Assembly (NCBI GenBank): GCA_018340805.1
Contig: JACMZG010001913.1
Coordinates: 28,348,502 to 28,412,501, forward strand
Direction: 5' to 3'
DNA from: Microvelia longipes
Taxonomy: Eukaryota; Arthropoda; Insecta; Hemiptera; Veliidae
DNA length: 64,000 bases
Shown: positions 33,176-43,814 of the stretch, piece by piece
Layout: each line of letters opens with the position of its first letter
How positions within the stretch are numbered: the first letter of the stretch is position 1
Made by a program: the position numbers and the translations under genes
Notes under the pieces: generated by a model
Told to the model about the DNA's origin: nothing
What the model saw: the letters and a program-made list of their open reading frames with translations, nothing else
Databases searched by the model: none

Positions 33176-35215
33176 AAATAATTTTACAATTATCACAACA
33201 AAAGTGTTTACACAAAGTGAAAGTAATTAAATACCCCCAGTCCAAGGAGAAGACATGGTCATCAAACTACATCATTACATATCATATCAAGAGTTCTGAA
33301 CTTCTATATACCACCAATGCTATGAATAGCACCGCTAATGTTTATAATAAATTCCTCATACATCTGTATACAGAAGAATATATTTCCCAAATCAATCAGT
33401 CTGGAGGAAACATGAAGCATAAACTTTAACTGAATCAACATGGTATACACACCAATCCAATGTAAAACATTAATCATAGTTAACCAGCAGCATCTGTTTA
33501 GCTAAATCGAGTAACGTAAGACAACATTAAGCGTCTCCTAACTCAAGCGATACATAGCAGAAAATAGTCCAGAACATCTCATACGTTTTAATACAATAAA
33601 TCCTTTATTTCCCCTTAAGGATTAGTAAAAGAAAATAATTTAGGATTAATATTTAAATAGGAAAGTAATTGCAGGCAAGGACAATGAAGAAATAAATGTG
33701 CCATAACAAGGCCGTAAAGAGTTAGTATAGTTTGGAGATAAATAAATGAAGCGTTAGTATGATGAAAATAAATCAAAATAGGAATTGTAGTATTAGTACG
33801 GTTTTTAATTATTATTATTATTTTATTTTATTCTTTTTTTTATTTTATTTTTTTATTATTTTTTTTGTGTGGGTGGGTAGAATTTTCTACACCTACGTAT
33901 GCCATACGATAACTTACGAAAGCTTCATCAAATCAAAACAAAACTCAACGTATAGCGAAATCTTAGGGAGGGGGGTTTTTAAAATTTTATTTTCTGTAAT
34001 AATTTTATGGCGCTGTCAACCATAGTTATGACGTCATTCAAAAAATATATTTGGGAACTTAAAATGGCATTAAAACAAGGTGTCATATTTTAATGTCTTG
34101 TATAATAAAGTACACGGCAAGCTAAATTACAGAATCCTATTGTGCAAATAACACACACATATATTATTATATTTCAATATATATTTATACCTCTATACCG
34201 ATGACATCTACAGCATATTGGGCTCAATAGTGCTAAAGAGTAAAGAGTTGATTGGGAAGCAGATCCCCTCGACTCTGATAAGTGTACAATGCTCTTATTC
34301 AGTCACTTACTGACTAAAATATTGATTTAAAAGTACTGACTTTAATTCCTTGAATTCCGGGCAAAATGCCATGTAATACAAATAATAAAAAACAACAAAC
34401 AGTACACAATAAGGGACTTAGTTTGAGGGGGTTGAAGGCTCTCGAAACAGTGCAGCAAAGCGCCTAAAGACCGACGGCCACTTTTTCCCAAAATTAAGCC
34501 TATTCCTTTACAGGGTGTTTCCCAAAAAGTTACAATAACGGGCGCGCTGCGGGGATTAACCCTTAGAGGAATATTTTTGTATAAAATATTTATAAAAAAT
34601 TACGTCTCACTATGACCCACCCCACCGGATAATGATATTAGACCTCGACAAAGGTTCAGCTGAAGCTTACCTCGAGCCTCTGTGATCTTGACCAATCAAT
34701 AAAAATTCAATTTTTGCGGGTAAATTCCCAAGCCGCGCCTGGTAGAGGGCTAAATAACTTATTTAATTAATAATATTATTTGTCTGCAAGAATTCAGCTC
34801 TTAATAAAACTTACAAGACGACCCTTTGATTATAATGAGTAACTTTGAATATTTATTATCTAAGCCCTCTTGTAAAAGTATTGTTAATAAATGCCAACAG
34901 AAAATATAAATATTCATATTTTCAATTATTTTCGTAACATAAATTCAAAACATTTTAGGCTTCATTTAAAGTAAAATACTCAGGAAAATTTAGAAAAATA
35001 TTTAGTCATATAAGGAAAAGATGACTTTGTAGAGAATGGATATACTAAGGAACATTTTGGGATACATAAAAGGTATCATCGTAGAGTACTTTGAACATAT
35101 ATATGTGTATCTATATCTGGTATCAAGAAGGAAGTGCATCCCACATTCCCGCCTATGTATAAACTATCGCCAACCTCTACAACTACTCCCTCGGAAATTC
35201 AAAATCAAAGTGACA
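33175..35215. other. Gene-free stretch
   Basis: ORFs of 61-88 codons lack motifs, and some are low complexity (33810-33870 T-rich). An ATGACGTCAT site is at about 34027. A CAGGGTGTTTCCC word at 34514 looks like a DNA-transposon end, but no inverted partner was found. Confidence 0.45.
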
Positions 35216-35221
35216 CACTAA

Positions 35222-35396
35222 AGCACACGGTTATAATCAGTCGACAACGTGTGAAAACAGTGTTGTTGAACCAATAATGCGCATTGTGGCGTTTATGAAA
35301 TTTTAGGCTTAGTTTAACATCCAGGACTATCCTCTTTTGCTTTCTCGTATTATCTCAAGCTGTCAACTAATTATAACCGTTTGTTATACTATAATA
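35222..35396. mobile_element. TIR element family M1, copy 2
   Basis: In the reverse orientation to the copy at 4505. The right end, read inwards, is TATAGTATAACAAACGGTTA. The left end CACACGGTTATAATCAG is slightly truncated. Internal AGTCCTGGATGT and GTTCAACAACACTGTTTTC (minus strand) match copy 1. Confidence 0.7.
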
Positions 35397-35399
35397 GTA

Positions 35400-36980
35400 T
35401 TGGTATATTTTTCCCAACACTTATTATAGTAATCATGTCGAGCCAGATCTTAGTTTCTTTATTATTGAGTAGTTTTTAATTATACCTATTTAATGTTATT
35501 TTTACATTGTTTAAAATTTATTAATATAAATAATAATAAGTATAATAAAGTACGTTGGCAATAAGAGAGATGGACATTAAGAGTGAAAAACACGCACTTT
35601 AGAGTCTTTTCAAAAACTATTTAACTCCAATGATATCGGAGGTCCTCTATTTCTCGGAAAAACGGTAGCAAAAATATATTGGCTCTTTACTCCTACTGTG
35701 GATTATATAAATTAACCTTCAAGTGACGTCTGACCTAACCCGGCGAATGCCTTACATATAATAGTCATTCAATATATTCAAACGAATCTGGATAATTTTA
35801 TTTTATGTTTTTATTACATGAACTGTTTATAAACATCGAGCATAAGAATTTTTATGTAAAGATAAAAACAGAGGAAATGTAATTTTCATTTAAACAGATG
35901 TGAGAGGAATAAACCAGAAACAGGGGAGGGAGGGGGAAAGAAAATAAACTTTTCTGTAAAATACTGATATTAAACATAGCCCTCGCTGCGTTTTTATTAT
36001 ACCATCCAAGCAATAAGTTAAATATAAATAAAAAATCGGGCAAGGGGTACCTCGGAACTTTTCCCACCACATCGGACAGGACCCCTACTAGTTGTCCCTT
36101 ACCCATCTATTTTCCTTAAAAACAGTTTTTTTGGAAAAAATTTTTTTGCGGGAAAATGTTACCAAAAAAAGAGAGAGAAATGCAATTACGCACGAAGACA
36201 GCGGTCTGTCAACAGTGTTGGACTCAGGGTCTGCCTTATACCAACTAAAAATTACTCCGCGAAACCCCTTGAACCTAGCTTGGAACCGTTATTCACATTA
36301 CTTCAGGCTAGGTTTTATCATGAGACTTCCGGCTCCCTTTTGGGGTAAGATGGGAGGGAGCCCTAACATTTTTTAGAATATTTTCAAAAAACCTTTTTCC
36401 CTTTTTTTTGAAGATTTTCAAATCGATTCGGGCGACACTTTTTATCCTTTAAGCTCCCTCTGTGATTTAGACAAACGAAACTGCTTAACTTGCCGTGCAC
36501 TACATTTTTTAACTATAAGTATACAATCATGCTTTTCTTTTTATGATTTCTGAATGGTAAGAAAACGTAATTCGAGTGAGGATTTCATATATTGAATTTT
36601 ATTTATATCATTATAAATGAACCTCTTTTATATTCTATATTCTTTTATATTATATTCTATTTATAGCTATTTTATATAGCTGCATTTAACCTTTGATAGC
36701 AGTGTAGATGTTCGCTGTTACAAATTTGAAAATTAAATTGTTTTAATAATAATTTAAAGGTTATAATGGTTAACATTGGTTAAAAATTCTTGGGGACTTA
36801 AAGGTAGCTTCCACTGGTATTCCTAGCTTTTTAGATAGTTTACCAGCCAGATGCTACTATTAAGCTTGAACAGGGACCGATTGGAATAAAATTTTTAAAG
36901 GTACTTAATCCCTTTAAGTTTCATGTCATCTGTCATGCATTCTATTTAGTAAGTATTTTTAGGTATCCATGGTATTGCTC
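35400..36980. other. Gene-free stretch with a small R5S end
   Basis: 36010-36085 (minus) is the R5S 3' terminus: GGGAAAAGTTCCGAGGTACC followed by CCTTGCCCGATTTT. Nothing else could be assigned. 36580-36700 is a TATATTCTATT-rich patch. Confidence 0.5.
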
Positions 36981-36984
36981 TTTT

Positions 36985-37575
36985 GTCCTTTTCTCGTTTA
37001 TACCGCAGGTATATAGAATTTTTTTATGACGTCATTCCCTCGCATTAATGACTCAGCAAAAATTTCGAAAAATCATAAAATGCGAAAAATGATGCGATCG
37101 GATTGAGATATGGCACGCATGTAGCCATGTATAAGACCAACATATGTGCCAAGATTCTTTTTATCAACATATCTTTATTCCAACATATCTCATTATCTTT
37201 ATTAGTTCAATTTTTAAAAAATAAATTGTAAATAATCAGGAAATTGTACAATTAAATTTAAATTAGGTACAAGTATATACCTTTACGTATTAAATAATTA
37301 CACTAAGTTTTGTTTCAATAGGACAAGTACATTCATGATTATTGTTGAATCATAAAAGCTAAGCGTCATCAAGCGAGATCAGTGTATGCATGGGTGACCA
37401 CAGGGAATGAAACGGATGTATTCATTCGTATCGGGACAAGCAAAGCGAGCCCGAAAACGTGTTGAAGAATAAATTTAATAACTTGTTTATTCTGACGACG
37501 ACCGAAGCGAGTCCAAAGTAGGGATGATGAGCGTAGATACAGAAAAGTCCCGAGGTACTCTGAACTCGATTTTTT
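36985..37575 (+). repeat. R5S repeat, lacking part of its 5' module
   Basis: From TTTCTCGTTTATACCGCAGG straight to ATGACGTCATTC, so the TGTCTGTCTG section is deleted. Then come two TTTGG/TTAGG-type modules and the 5S-like segment at about 37345-37412 (AAAGCTAAGCGTCATCAAGC, TGTATGCATGGGTGACCACA). It continues with GGGACAAGCAAAGCGAGCCC, CGACCGAAGCGAGTCC and CGAGGTACTCTGAACTCGAT. Confidence 0.82.
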
Positions 37576-37694
37576 ATATTCTTTTATTGTCTTAAATTTG
37601 ATTTACGAAAACGATTTTTCTCCATAATTTTTTTTATCGCTGTTGTAAACATTTATAGTTCTGTTTAAACAGATATCTTTATTTTCTAATTAAT

Positions 37695-37835
37695 TTGTAT
37701 TGTGTATGACCACAGAGACACACACACACACACATATAAAAACAAACAACTTTGTGAAAACCACGCAGGAGGTCTTAAAACACATGAAACGAAAAATTCA
37801 GGTGATATCCCGGTTTGCAGAGTGCTTGCAAACCT
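37695..37835 (-). repeat. R5S repeat, 5' module fragment
   Basis: On the minus strand: CGGGATATCACCTGAATTTT, CCTCCTGCGTGGTTTTCAC, AAAGTTGTTTG and a GT run. It directly precedes, and probably interrupts, the RT gene that continues at 37840. Confidence 0.6.
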
Positions 37836-37839
37836 GGGT

Positions 37840-38056
37840 TGAAAATAATGATATTCTCAATGGGTCACACAGGAAGGCATCAGGAAAAATTATTCTACAA
37901 TAGATTTTTTTATTAACTTGTTTAACATTGTGAAACTTAAAATCAGGGCCAACGGTTAAAGGTTGTATGGATTTTTGGTTGATTTTAAGGCCGCCTTTGA
38001 TTCCATTGACAAAGAATCATAATTTATAAATTGCTACAGGGGATTTTGTCTAAAAT
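37840..38056 (+). pseudogene. Non-LTR RT gene, part 1 (finger and motif A)
   Basis: ENNDILN, then IFLLTCL and DFKAAFDSID (RT motif A with both Asp), then KLLQGILSKI, with frame changes between them. This is the start of a plus-strand RT whose later parts lie at 43352-43814 and 45003-45690. Part 1 stops exactly where the repeated unit at 38057 begins. Confidence 0.75.
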
Positions 38057-38178
38057 ACGGGCCTTCGGCCCGTAGCCGCTACGCGGTCTCGGCGCTTCGC
38101 GCCTCGTCCGCTCCGCGGCGTCGCCCCGCCGGGCCGCTTCGCGGCCCGGGGGCCTCCCAGTGGCCGCTTCGCGGCCAC
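38057..38178. repeat. GC-rich island of consecutive hairpins
   Basis: Five or more near-perfect stem-loops in a row, most with a TTC loop: ACGGGCC/GGCCCGT, CCGC/GCGG, GGCGC/GCGCC, GGGCCGC/GCGGCCC and GTGGCCGC/GCGGCCAC. The first can form a C(UUCG)G tetraloop. GC content is very high within a two-thirds AT window. Copy 2 keeps only the first two stems and a single later one. Confidence 0.9.
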
Positions 38179-39001
38179 ATTGTTGTTGTTTTGTATTATG
38201 TATGGTTTCATTATCGTTTTTGTTACATGGCATTTTGCCACGTATTTAGCGAATTTTCACAGCCTAGTTTCACAGGCCCGCTTCGCGGGCCTGAGAGGCT
38301 TTCTTGCAAATTTGATTTTATTAATCCTCTATTATTAATAGTAAGCAATGATATTACAGTTAACAAGCAATATAAAACAATAATAAGTATATTTAAATAC
38401 ATAACTAATAAGTTTTTTATAGAGTAATAAAGAATAAAGAAAAAAAATCCACACGCTGCAACTAATGAAGTAACCTTTTATAAAGGGTAAGAAAAGATTA
38501 TAGTTTCATCTTTCATCAGTTTTAGTTATCGTCCACCATACAAAAGGGTATTAACTCTTACATAAATTTATGATTGTTTATGCAATTTAAAGAAAAATGT
38601 CAAATTTGTTTTGTAAACAAATTGTTTATTTGAGTATAATCTTTAGTTTGAAAAAAATATATTCATGATTTTCTAAAATAAAAACAGGCCTGAGAGGGTT
38701 TCTCACAAATTTAATTTTACTAATTAAGATTTTATTAATACTTTATTATTAATAGTATGCTATAATATTAAAACTAACAAGCATTATTTTTTTTTTTTTT
38801 AAACAAGTTCTTTATTGGCAAAATATACAATATTTATTTTGTGTTAACCGGGAGCCATATTTTATTTATTGGTTTGGGGTGATTTGTGCCTCTTTATTTT
38901 TATTTTATTTATTAATTTTGGTATTAATTTGGTTATTTTTTTGGGGTGTGAGGGGATTTGTTTGGGTTAAGGATAATTTCCAATTTTTGGGTTTGGGTAT
39001 T

Positions 39002-39005
<4 letters not shown>

Positions 39006-39039
<34 letters not shown>
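39006..39039. repeat. Internal poly-T (A on minus strand)
   Basis: About 34 T inside the 3' UTR of the I-like element. It could be an earlier poly-A end kept internally. Confidence 0.8.
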
Positions 39040-39040
<1 letters not shown>

Positions 39041-39330
39041 GAGGATTTGCAAGAATGATATTTTTGATGGTGTTTTGAATAGGTTTGTATTGTAAAGGGA
39101 TTTTGCAGGAGTGTCAAAAGGGTTTCCTATGCAGTCTGTGGACTGACTTTTGATGAATCAACCTGGCATTTGCCTGTAAAATTGAGGGAAACACAGAAAA
39201 CCTCAATTAGGTTGATCGGACACGCGGGTCCTGGGTGTAAAGGTTATTATTTTTTATTTTATTTTTATTTTTTTTCGTTGGGGTTAGTTAGGGTTCGTTT
39301 TCTAGATTTTTTGAGGCTAAGGGGAATAGT

Positions 39331-39918
39331 TTATTTATTTACGAATTGAAGTGTATTTATTATATTTTTTAATTTTGAGAAGAGTAGAGTCTTGATTTTT
39401 TCAGTCTTGTCTTGGATGTCTTGATTTTGACTTTCTGATAATAATTTTGATCGTTCTGTCTTGTATTTGGGACAGTCTAGTAGAATATGTTCTACGGTCT
39501 CGTCTATTGTGGGGCAGGTGTGGCATACTGGGGAGTCGCTTAATCCTATCTTGTAATGGTATTGTATGCATCTCCCATGTTGACTTCTTAATCGGTTAAT
39601 TTTTACGATATCTCCTCTTGTTAATCTTGATTTCCAGAACCATGGTTTGGCAGGAACTTTCTTGATGATTTCTTTGAAAGTTTTACCTTTTTCAGGTTCT
39701 TCGTGGAGTTTGATATTGAAGTCTTCTAACATTTTCTTTTTTGATATTGATATTATATCTCTTGCTGGTAATTTATATTCTGATGGTGTTGCTGGATTTT
39801 TTAAGATGATCAGCTTCTTTCGTTTCCTTGAATTCCTGAATGTGCTTTCAACCCATATAAAACAATTTCCTTCTTCATTCTTGTTAATTCGCTTATTTCT
39901 TGCAGGATATGCATGCAT
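39331..39918 (-). CDS. I-like C-terminal region with cysteine motif
   Basis: 195-codon open frame ending at the element's stop. It contains RLTRGDIVKINRLRSQHGRC, CHTCPTIDETVEHILLDCPK (a CxxC...H...C pattern, positions about 131-150) and RSKLL. This follows RNase H in I-group elements and may bind nucleic acid. The first about 50 residues are out of frame with the RNase H motif above, so the true protein is longer and frameshifted here. Confidence 0.75.
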   Translation of the reverse strand: MHAYPARNKRINKNEEGNCFIWVESTFRNSRKRKKLIILKNPATPSEYKLPARDIISISKKKMLEDFNIKLHEEPEKGKTFKEIIKKVPAKPWFWKSRLTRGDIVKINRLRSQHGRCIQYHYKIGLSDSPVCHTCPTIDETVEHILLDCPKYKTERSKLLSESQNQDIQDKTEKIKTLLFSKLKNIINTLQFVNK

Positions 39919-39959
39919 ATGTGATCTATTTTTGTTAAATAGTGTTATGTTGGATAGTT

Positions 39960-40668
39960 TTTTAAGGATACCTTGATTGTCGCAAGCAATAGTGTATTTG
40001 TTTTTTGATTATTTTGTAATGATTTTATGTATGTGAGTGTTTGCAAGATTGCTAAGCTTTCTTAATGGAATATGTTAGTGTACTGCGGGCATGAAAAACT
40101 TTGACCAATTTTCAGTTGTAAATCGTAATATGAGTAACCAGTTTTATCTTTGTTGTTTTGATCCGTCAGTGAAAATTACGTAAGTGGTTTGTGGATGTAG
40201 GTTGTATAGTTGATCTTGAAAAGTTACGTTGTTGTAAGGATAAGAAAGTTTTGGTATGTTTATAGAAATTGTTTGGTGGATGTTGTTCAAAAGAAGTTTG
40301 ATGGATTGGAAGTAATTTATTTTGGTATATACTTTGGTTGAGGTAAGGTTGTAGAATTGGTAGCTATTATAAAGTATTGGGGGATTTATGTCGCCAATAT
40401 CGATGATTATTATTTATTTTATTGGTCAATTTGTCAATAGTTGTCAATAAAGGGGATTGTTGAGAGTATAATTTTTAATGTGTTTGTCACTTAAATATTG
40501 TCTTCGTATGTCAAGTGGAGGTTCTGAGCATTCAGTATGTATTATTGTTATTGGTGTAGATTTGAGATAACCCATGCTTATTCTTAAAGCTCTGTATTGC
40601 AAACGGTCTAGTTTTAAAGTAAGTAATGTCTGGCATTGCCGTAAATGGGTGAGGCAAAGTCTATGCAT
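39960..40668 (-). pseudogene. I-like connector and RNase H domain
   Basis: LDRLQYRALRISMGYLKSTP and EPPLDIRRQYLSDK form the stretch that follows RT thumb in I/R1-type elements. RNase H traces follow: ESLAILQTLTYIKSL, and further on (about 39840, in another frame) GLKAHSGIQGNE, the conserved His-Asn-Glu region. RNase H would remove the RNA strand during copying. Frames are broken between the blocks. Confidence 0.7.
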
Positions 40669-40679
40669 GCCCTTAATGT

Positions 40680-42115
40680 TGCTCTATAAAATGTTATTAG
40701 TGTTTTTGGGTCACATCCCCATGCTTTATTACTGACCATTTTCATGATGTTAAGGTATTTTTTCACATTTTTAAAATTATCGATGTATATGGTCTTTCCA
40801 AGTCAGTTTGGTCTATAAAGAGTCCTAAAAATCTAACGGTTCTTTTTCTTTTTTATCTATATTTTGCCAAAAATTAATTTCATCATCTAAAGGACATTGT
40901 TGCGTCTTGTAAAGATGCAACATTCAGATTTGTCTTGGACAGTTCTAACCCAGTGAGTCTTGTCCATTCTTGTATTTGTCTAAGTGAGGTTAGTTAGGTC
41001 AGTAATCATGTCATTTATTTTTTTTTTGTTTATGGTGTATAAGTATATCGTCAGCAAATTGAAGTATTTTTACGGGAAGGGTGATAATTTCTCCAGGTCA
41101 GAAGTATGTATTATGTATAAAAGTGGGCTTAAGATGGCCCCTTGAGGGACACCTCGTCTTGTTGTTCTACGTCCAATAGTTTGTCCATTAACTCGAAAAA
41201 TAAGGATTCTGTCGGTAATTAATTTAATTACAAAAACTTGCTGTTTGTTGTGGTATATCTAATCGTAACAGTTTTGGTAAAGTACAGTTAAATCTACGTT
41301 ATCATAAGCTCCTGTAATGTCTAGTAAAGAGATAATACTGATTTTTGTTGAGTAAAATGCACTATGTATGTCATTGGTTAATTGTGTTGGCTTTCTAACG
41401 TTGATTTATTTTTCTAAAACCTTTTGTGAAAAGCTAGTTTGTCATTAGATTCCAACCACCATTCTAATCTATTTTTAAGTATTCTTTCGAAATGTTTTGA
41501 GCATGCATGATGATAAAGATATTGGTCTATAATTTGATGCTATGTCAATAGTTTTACCCGGTTTTTTTTATCGGTAGTATTATGTAAGTACGCCATGAGT
41601 CAGGGATTTGTTGAGAAGTCCAAATATTATTGAATATTTTAAGAGAATTTGTTTTGATATCGTTGGTAAGTGATGAATCATGTCATAGTGTATATTTGTC
41701 AAAACCAGGAGCAGTATTGCTGTGTTTTATAGCAGCATTTAATTCAGTTATAGTAAAAGTATTGGTTAGTATGTGATTATCGTTGTTTGGGATATAAGGT
41801 GGAATTTTGTTAGTCACTGACGGAGGGGCAAGTTTGTCCATGAAGTCTTCGAGCCATGGTCCTGTATTAGTATTGTAGTCGTTAGTTTGAGTTTTGTTTA
41901 ATTTTCTAAAAGATTTCCAAACAGATGAAGGGGAATCTTTTGTAAAATTTAAGCTGTCACAGTATTTTTTCCAACTATTTTTTTTTACGTTTTAATGTTC
42001 GTCTAAATTTAGCATTTGCTCTTTGAAATCATAAAAGTTTTGTTAAGTTAGGGTTAGTATTATAGTTTTGGTAAGCTGTGTAACGATCGTCTTTGTATTG
42101 CTCACAAGTAGAGTC
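40680..42115 (-). pseudogene. I-like reverse transcriptase, frameshifted
   Basis: Reads WDSTCEQYKDD at the truncated start, SWKKYC, then SPSSVWKSFRKLNKTQTND, TITELNAAIKHSNTAPGFDK, GVPQGAILSPLLYII (about 41110-41165) and LQFADDILIYT (about 41040-41072), the catalytic Asp pair. RT copies element RNA at the nicked target. At least four frame changes prevent expression as one protein. Confidence 0.8.
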
Positions 42116-43169
42116 CCACAACAACAAGCATTATAAACAAAAATATATTCATGATTTTTGTTTTTAAATAAAAATACCGTTTCCGTCACTTAGGATCATA
42201 GATAAACAATATTAACATAGATGGCTCACTCAAAGATTTAAAAAAATAGTTGATGGGATGCAGGAGGCTCAAGTAGTACAGTCTAGTGGTGACAGCGTGA
42301 AAACTGTCACATATTTTATTTCTGACATTTTATTATTTATATTTATTCAACCAAACAACGAGCTGTTTAGGTAATCAAGTCTTTGTTTACTTTTATTTTA
42401 TTTTACTAAACGATTGGCAACTGTTTTTTTAAAAAAATACTACAGCACAATCTAGTAGAGAATAGAGCAATAATATTTTTACTACTAGCGCTATTCAAGA
42501 CTCTAGTGATGAGGCCCCCAACTTAAATCATAAACACAAACTTGTCAATTGAGTGTTCCTACTACACTCGGGAGTGAACTATCTATCTTAGGATTGTCTG
42601 ATTGAGCTGAAACCGGTCGCAATCGTTTTAGAATGACTTCGACCATATAAAGACTACTTCGAGGTTCTTCCGCTTACGGGCCTGCTTTGCTCGGCGTGGT
42701 TTAGTGGAAGCCATTTTTGTCCTGTCTCTCTGGGACAGCAGGCTTACCAGGATGGAGCAAGAGGTAGAGGTCCATCTTTTATACTATATCCCCACCCTCT
42801 AACACCACTAAAACCCAACAGATATCGTACAAGTCTTTGACCTGGACGTATACATATATACAACATTATATATATATGTATACTGTTTGCGCCATTTGTG
42901 ATGGTCCGATTGAGCTGAAATTGGTCTTAATCGATTTAGCTAGCCGTCTACCTAAACACAAAATACCTTGTTTTAAAGCCATTTCAAGTTTCAAAAAAAT
43001 TTTTTTTTCATGACGTCATAACTTTGGTTGATGACGTCATAATGTTTTTATAAACAATAGGCCTCGTAACCTCCCCAACATCTCGCGATTTGCAAAGTTT
43101 CGTTTCAATTTGGGAACGCCTTCGAGAGTTATCGTTCGCCATACGAAAGGGTAGAAACTCTTACATACA

Positions 43170-43226
43170 TATATTATATATTATACATATATATATATAT
43201 GTATAATATATATATACATATATATA
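43170..43226. repeat. TATATG/CATATA palindromic microsatellite
   Basis: Part of U1. The equivalent in copy 2 (44797-44881) is longer and purer. Confidence 0.85.
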
Positions 43227-43351
43227 TAACTTTTTTCGGACATATTTTGTTATCAGGAAGCCAATAGGAACCGATTCCGCTCACTCCCACCCTCAACTTC
43301 CGTCATCCGAACAACCTCATAAGCGTCATTTTCATTATGAAAATTCGCTAA

Positions 43352-43814
43352 TAGTTGATGCTGTAAAAAAATGATTATCGGAAATCGAGGCAGCTGTCTG
43401 GTGCAGGGTATCACAGAGTTCTTTGAAACATTGATGGGCCTTAACTTCCGAATATTAAATATTGTTATGAAATGCCTCATGTATGCTTATGATGTAATTT
43501 TTTAACCTCTGATGTACAGGCTTTGAGGAATATTATTTTGGAGTTAGAAAGGTACTGTGATATGTAATCCCCACTGTCAATCTATCAAAATCGAGGATAA
43601 CTATTTTCCGTGAAAATGTTAAACAAAAAACTTTTGAAAAATGGTTCTACAAAGGGAGTAAAATTGAAATAGTTGATTAGTAATTTAGGTATCACTATGT
43701 CATGGAACCTCTCCCTTTAACAACATTTTAACAATAAATTAGCTGCTGGTAAACTAACCATAAATTAAATTTGGTCTCACTTTTTTAGTCAGAATAAAAT
43801 TGATTTTAAGAAAT
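43352..43814 (+). pseudogene. Non-LTR RT gene, part 2 (motif C and thumb)
   Basis: VDAVKK, LSEIEAAVW and RVSQSS (GVxQGS region), LMYAYDVIF (a YADD-type motif with the first Asp replaced by Tyr), VQALRNIILELERYCDM, IFRENV, then NLGITMSWNLSL and HFNNKLAAGKLTIN. Frames shift twice. It continues part 1 in order and ends where U1 copy 2 begins. Confidence 0.8.

Larger units (their letters stand above)
38788..42122 (-). mobile_element. I-like non-LTR retrotransposon, 5'-truncated
   Basis: AACAAGCATTAT flanks both ends (38776-38787 and 42123-42134). The 3' end (left) has AATAAAG (rc of about 38811-38816) and a poly-A run, shown as T at 38788-38801. The order on the minus strand is endonuclease-RT linker, RT, connector, RNase H, cysteine motif, 3' UTR of about 540 bp. 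Frameshifts are frequent; some may be sequence errors. The element is younger than U1 copy 1, which it interrupts. Confidence 0.88.
38057..43351 (+). mobile_element. Repeat unit U1, copy 1, carrying a nested retrotransposon
   Basis: The left end is ACGGGCCTTCGGCCCGTAGC and the right end ATGAAAATTCGCTAA, the same as copy 2 at 43815. Shared internal words include CACATTGTTGTTGTTTTGTA, TTTAGCGAATTTTCAC, CCGATTGAGCTGAAATTGGT and two ATGACGTCATAA sites. It contains a local duplication (38290-38370 recurs at 38690-38786), extra sequence at 42200-42590 and an I-like insertion. Without the latter it is about 1.9 kb. It splits the RT gene between motif A and the GVSQG region. Confidence 0.7.

Noticed and set aside
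34514..34540. CAGGGTGTTTCCC as a possible DNA-transposon end
   Set aside because: No inverted partner found within about 1 kb on either side.
36092..36376. 94-codon plus-strand ORF
   Set aside because: No motif; begins inside an R5S fragment; an equally long minus-strand ORF lies beside it. Judged chance.
38024..38241. Minus-strand ORFs of 63-69 codons rich in Arg, Ala and Gly
   Set aside because: They arise from reading the GC hairpin island; two overlapping frames are equally open and no gene signal supports them.
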